This document shows, in pieces, positions 8,030 to 11,377 of a stretch of 11,377 nucleotides of DNA; position 1 is the first letter of the stretch; each line of letters starts with the position of its first letter. This DNA comes from Candidatus Symbiothrix sp. GTDB taxonomy: Bacteria > Bacteroidota > Bacteroidia > Bacteroidales > Azobacteroidaceae. A program made the translations under genes and the position numbers. The notes under the pieces are model-generated. The model did no database searches, had not been told where the DNA came from, and was given only the letters and a program-made list of their open reading frames with translations. The stretch is from the NCBI GenBank assembly GCA_031284765.1, contig JAITXK010000040.1, positions 1-11,377 of the forward strand, given 5' to 3'.

Positions 8030-11000
8030 GTGTTGTCCAAAACCTCTATCGCTTTCTCCACCGTATCAATCTGCTGAATACTCAACAAGCGCCGGTTATT
8101 CTTCTCCGAAAACTGGCAGCGCCGGTAGTTATTCTTTACGAACTCCAACAATTTGTCGAATGCAGCGCTCTTGTAATAAGGTGAGTCGGGATTTTGTACC
8201 AAATACAACGTCATTTTACCGTTCTTCAGAATAATTTTTTCGATGCCTAATTTTTTTGCCTTCCGGCGCAGGCTGACAATGCGGATTAATTCTTCACAGA
8301 TGCTTGGAATCTCGCCGAAACGGTCTTGCAGTTTGGTGCGGAAGAGTGCGATTTCCGATTCGTCTTCCATGGCATCCAATTCGCGGTAGAAGAGGATGCG
8401 TTCCGAATCGGTTGGTATATAATCGGCGGGAAATAAGAGTTCCAAATCGCTTTCGACATTGGTTTCCGTCACGTAATTTTCTCCCGTGTCCACTTGATTT
8501 TCATCTTTATATAAATCGGAAAATTCTTCGTTTTTCAGTTCTTGAACGGCTTCCGTCAAGATTTTCTGGTAGGTTTCGTAACCCAAATCGGCAATAAATC
8601 CGCTTTGTTCCGCGCCGAGCATATTGCCTGCGCCTCGAATATCCAAATCTTGCATTGCAATGTGGATGCCGCTGCCGAGTTCCGAGAAATTTTCGATGGC
8701 TTGCAAGCGGCGGCGAGCTTCAGGCGTGAGGTCGGAAAGCGGCGGCGAAAGCAGATAGCAAAACGCCTTGCGGTTGCTTCGCCCGACCCGCCCGCGCAAC
8801 TGATGCAAGTCGCTCAAACCGAAATGTTGGGCGCTGTTGACGATAATCGTGTTGGCATTCGGAATATCAATGCCGTTTTCGACAATCGACGTAGCAAGCA
8901 AGACATCGTATTCGTAATTGGAAAAATCGGTAATGACCTGCTCTAATTCAGACGGTTCCATTTGCCCGTGGCCAATGGCGATGCGCGCGTCGGGAACTTC
9001 TTTTTGGATTAAACCCGCCAAGTCGCGCAGGTTGGAAACGCGGTTGTTGACGACAAACACCTGCCCGTTGCGGCTCATCTCAAAATTAATCGCTTCGCGG
9101 AAAATATCGCCGCTGAAGCGATGCACTTCCGTTTGAATCGGGTAGCGGTTGGGGGGTGGAGTTGAGATATTGGACAAATCGCGTGCACCCATCAGGCTGA
9201 ATTGCAAGGTGCGCGGAATGGGCGTTGCCGTCAAAGTCAGCGTATCAACATTGACTTTCAACTGTTTCAGCTTCTCTTTCACGCTTACGCCGAATTTTTG
9301 TTCTTCATCAATAATCAGCAGTCCCAAATCTTTGAATTGTACATCTTTGCCGATGATGCGGTGTGTGCCGACCAGGATGTCGATTTTTCCCTCTCTCAGT
9401 TGTTGGAGAATTTGATTGATTTCCTTCGTTGTCCGCGCACGGGAAATGTAATCAACCGTTACCGGAAAATCGGCCAATCGTTCCTGAAAAGTATGATAAT
9501 GTTGATAGGCCAAGAGCGTAGTCGGAACCAGCACCGCAACCTGTTTGCCGTCCACCGCCGCCTTGAAGGCTGCCCGAATGGCGACTTCCGTTTTTCCGAA
9601 GCCCACATCGCCGCACACCAAGCGGTCCATTGGTCGTACGCTTTCCATGTCTTGTTTGATGTCGTGGGTGGCTTTTTGTTGGTCGGGCGTGTCCTCGTAG
9701 ATGAACGAGGCTTCCAATTCCTTTTGCAGATAGGTGTCGGGCGAGAAGGCAAATCCCTGTTCATCGCGCCGTTGGGAATAGAGCAGAATCAAATCTTTGG
9801 CAATGTCTTTGACCTTTTTCTTGGTCTTTTCCTTTAAATTTTCCCAAGCTCCCGAACCCAGTTTATTCAGTCGCGGAGGCTCGTTGTCCTTGCCCTTGTA
9901 TTTGGAAATTTTGTGCAGGTTGTGAATGCTGACAAAAATAATATCCTCGTTGAGGAAGGTCATTTTTATCATTTCCTGCATCGTGCCGTTGATATCCGTG
10001 CGCACCAATCCGCCGAATTTGCCCACTCCGTGGTCGATATGCACTAAATAATCGCCCAACTGAAACTGTTGCAACTCCTTGAGCGAAAAAGCAATCTTGC
10101 CCGAACGCGCTTTCTCTGATTTCAGGTTGTATTTATGAAAACGGTCGAACAGCTGATGGTCGGTAAATAGGCAAATGTGCAGTTGGTGGTCGATAAATCC
10201 CTCGTGCAGGGTTTGCAAAACAGGTGTGAATGCAATATTATCGCCCCGGTCTTCAAAAATAGATTCGATGCGTTTGATTTGTTTTTCGTTGTTGCTCAGT
10301 ATGTACAAGGTATAATTTTCGTCTAATTTTTCTTTGAAGGAAGAGGCGGCTAATGCGAAATTTTTGTGGAAGGAGAATTGAGGCTCGGTTGCAAATTCGA
10401 TGGCGGCTTGGCGTTGACCGGCGCCGGCTGATGAGCTATTCGGTATGCTGAAGTGTATTTTCGTGTATTTTTCCGTCCATTCGCGCATCACAGCCTCCGG
10501 CGTCAGCAACATTCGTATCTGTTCGATAGACGAAAACGTTTCCTCGTTGGTCAAAGTAGGCTCTTCGTTCCACAACGATTGCGTTTTGTCGAACAGCCAT
10601 TCCTCTTGCCGGAGGACGAGCAATGTGTTTGCGGGCAGATAGGAGAATAAAGTCGTGTCGCCCCCGCCCGATTGTGCCGAAATAATGGAAATCGTTTCCA
10701 GTTTTTCTTTCGATAGCTGCGTTTCCACATCGAAGCTGCGGATACTTTCCACTTCATCGCCGAAAAAATCGACCCGGTAAGGATATTCGTTGGAAAAGGA
10801 AAACACATCAATAATTGATCCGCGGACGGCATATTGCCCGGGTTCATAGACATAATCGACGCGCTCAAATCCGTAAGAGTCCAAGACATCGGCCACGAAC
10901 AGACTGTCTATTTTTTCGTTTATTCCAATAGATAAGGTATTATTTTTCAACTCAGTACCCGAAATCACCTGTTCGGCCAACGCTTCGGGATAAGTGATGA

Positions 11001-11377
11001 TGATGCAGGGTTCCGGATGATTATTCAACCGGCTCAAGACTTCCGTGCGCAGGATTTCGTTGGCGCTGTCTTTTTGTCCGTAGCGAATGTTCCGTTTGAA
11101 TTGTGAGGGAAAGAACAACACTTGCTCCGAATCCGGCGTGGAATGTCCGGCAAGCGAGAGAATCTGACAACAATCGTGATAAAAATATCCAGCTTCTTCC
11201 AGGTCATTTAAAACGCAAAGCATCGTTTTCCCCTCCGATTTGGAAAAAACCGAAGCGCAAACCATACTCGCCGCCGAACCGGCCAATCCTTTCAGATAGA
11301 TGTTTGGAGTGTCTTTGATGAGCGAAAAAATCGCTTTTACACCCGGATGTTCAGCGTAAAGATTTTTTAAAATAGAA
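8023..11377 (-). CDS. mfd: Mfd, transcription-repair coupling factor (5' end outside the window)
   Basis: Mfd removes RNA polymerase stalled at DNA lesions and recruits UvrA for nucleotide excision repair. 1117 residues are visible, against 1148 in E. coli. The frame stays open to the right edge. The 30 codons before the TTG at 11284-11286 encode typical Mfd N-terminal sequence (NLYAEHPGV, then the IYLKGLAGSAAS stretch), so the true start lies just beyond position 11377. Order of domains by visible residue: UvrB-like N-terminal module (about 1-340), RNA-polymerase-interacting CarD-like domain (GDYLVHIDHGVGKFGG, about 440-500), helicase/translocase with Walker A GDVGFGKT near 589-596, DEEQ box near 688, TATPIPRT after it, QLRGRVGRS in the second lobe, and the C-terminal TRCF domain (about 985-1080) that masks UvrA binding. 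The stop TAA at 8023-8025 falls in a diverged tandem-repeat unit. The segment NSSSAGAGQRQ near visible residue 310-320 looks like a lineage-specific linker. Confidence 0.97.
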   Translation of the reverse strand, partial: SILKNLYAEHPGVKAIFSLIKDTPNIYLKGLAGSAASMVCASVFSKSEGKTMLCVLNDLEEAGYFYHDCCQILSLAGHSTPDSEQVLFFPSQFKRNIRYGQKDSANEILRTEVLSRLNNHPEPCIIITYPEALAEQVISGTELKNNTLSIGINEKIDSLFVADVLDSYGFERVDYVYEPGQYAVRGSIIDVFSFSNEYPYRVDFFGDEVESIRSFDVETQLSKEKLETISIISAQSGGGDTTLFSYLPANTLLVLRQEEWLFDKTQSLWNEEPTLTNEETFSSIEQIRMLLTPEAVMREWTEKYTKIHFSIPNSSSAGAGQRQAAIEFATEPQFSFHKNFALAASSFKEKLDENYTLYILSNNEKQIKRIESIFEDRGDNIAFTPVLQTLHEGFIDHQLHICLFTDHQLFDRFHKYNLKSEKARSGKIAFSLKELQQFQLGDYLVHIDHGVGKFGGLVRTDINGTMQEMIKMTFLNEDIIFVSIHNLHKISKYKGKDNEPPRLNKLGSGAWENLKEKTKKKVKDIAKDLILLYSQRRDEQGFAFSPDTYLQKELEASFIYEDTPDQQKATHDIKQDMESVRPMDRLVCGDVGFGKTEVAIRAAFKAAVDGKQVAVLVPTTLLAYQHYHTFQERLADFPVTVDYISRARTTKEINQILQQLREGKIDILVGTHRIIGKDVQFKDLGLLIIDEEQKFGVSVKEKLKQLKVNVDTLTLTATPIPRTLQFSLMGARDLSNISTPPPNRYPIQTEVHRFSGDIFREAINFEMSRNGQVFVVNNRVSNLRDLAGLIQKEVPDARIAIGHGQMEPSELEQVITDFSNYEYDVLLATSIVENGIDIPNANTIIVNSAQHFGLSDLHQLRGRVGRSNRKAFCYLLSPPLSDLTPEARRRLQAIENFSELGSGIHIAMQDLDIRGAGNMLGAEQSGFIADLGYETYQKILTEAVQELKNEEFSDLYKDENQVDTGENYVTETNVESDLELLFPADYIPTDSERILFYRELDAMEDESEIALFRTKLQDRFGEIPSICEELIRIVSLRRKAKKLGIEKIILKNGKMTLYLVQNPDSPYYKSAAFDKLLEFVKNNYRRCQFSEKNNRRLLSIQQIDTVEKAIEVLDNTR

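Noticed and set aside
7833..8234. Plus-strand open frame (133 codons) spanning the tandem repeat and the mfd 3' end
   Set aside because: Its repetitive peptide comes from the 42-bp repeat, and its second half lies antisense to conserved mfd codons. No conserved domain or convincing start.
9202..9837. Long plus-strand open frame (211 codons) antisense to the mfd helicase domain
   Set aside because: Lies opposite the highly conserved Mfd translocase motifs; no sign of independent coding function.

Overview
The window reads as a core chromosomal segment of a member of the Bacteroidota, probably Bacteroidales. The grounds are the Bacteroides-like protein sequences (Mfd, RecF, MaeB), A/T-rich translation starts without Shine-Dalgarno sequences, a perfect Bacteroidota-type -7 promoter box (TAnnTTTG) ahead of one gene, and moderate G+C. 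I cannot place it more closely. All five genes lie on the minus strand and I see no plus-strand gene, RNA gene, insertion sequence, CRISPR array or phage gene.

In the direction of transcription (right to left) the order is: mfd, the transcription-repair coupling factor, cut at its 5' end by the window edge; a 197-bp spacer with a 42-bp tandem repeat that runs into the mfd stop codon, followed by a candidate promoter; a secreted S9-family serine peptidase with an extra N-terminal region; maeB, the malic enzyme/phosphotransacetylase fusion, 22 bp later; recF, whose ATG overlaps the maeB stop; then a 149-bp A/T-rich gap and an AMP-forming acyl-CoA synthetase. Peptidase-maeB-recF look like one transcript. 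The acyl-CoA synthetase may share it or have its own promoter.

The genes do not form one pathway. Two act in DNA damage handling (Mfd, RecF), two in central or fatty-acid metabolism (MaeB, acyl-CoA synthetase), and one in envelope or periplasmic peptide digestion. The most unusual signals are structural. A small G/C-rich double-hairpin sequence is embedded in frame in recF and adds what looks like an extra loop, recalling the Rickettsia palindromic elements. A 42-bp tandem repeat supplies the final codon and stop of mfd. I do not see a convincing new multi-gene system here; most of the window is ordinary housekeeping sequence.
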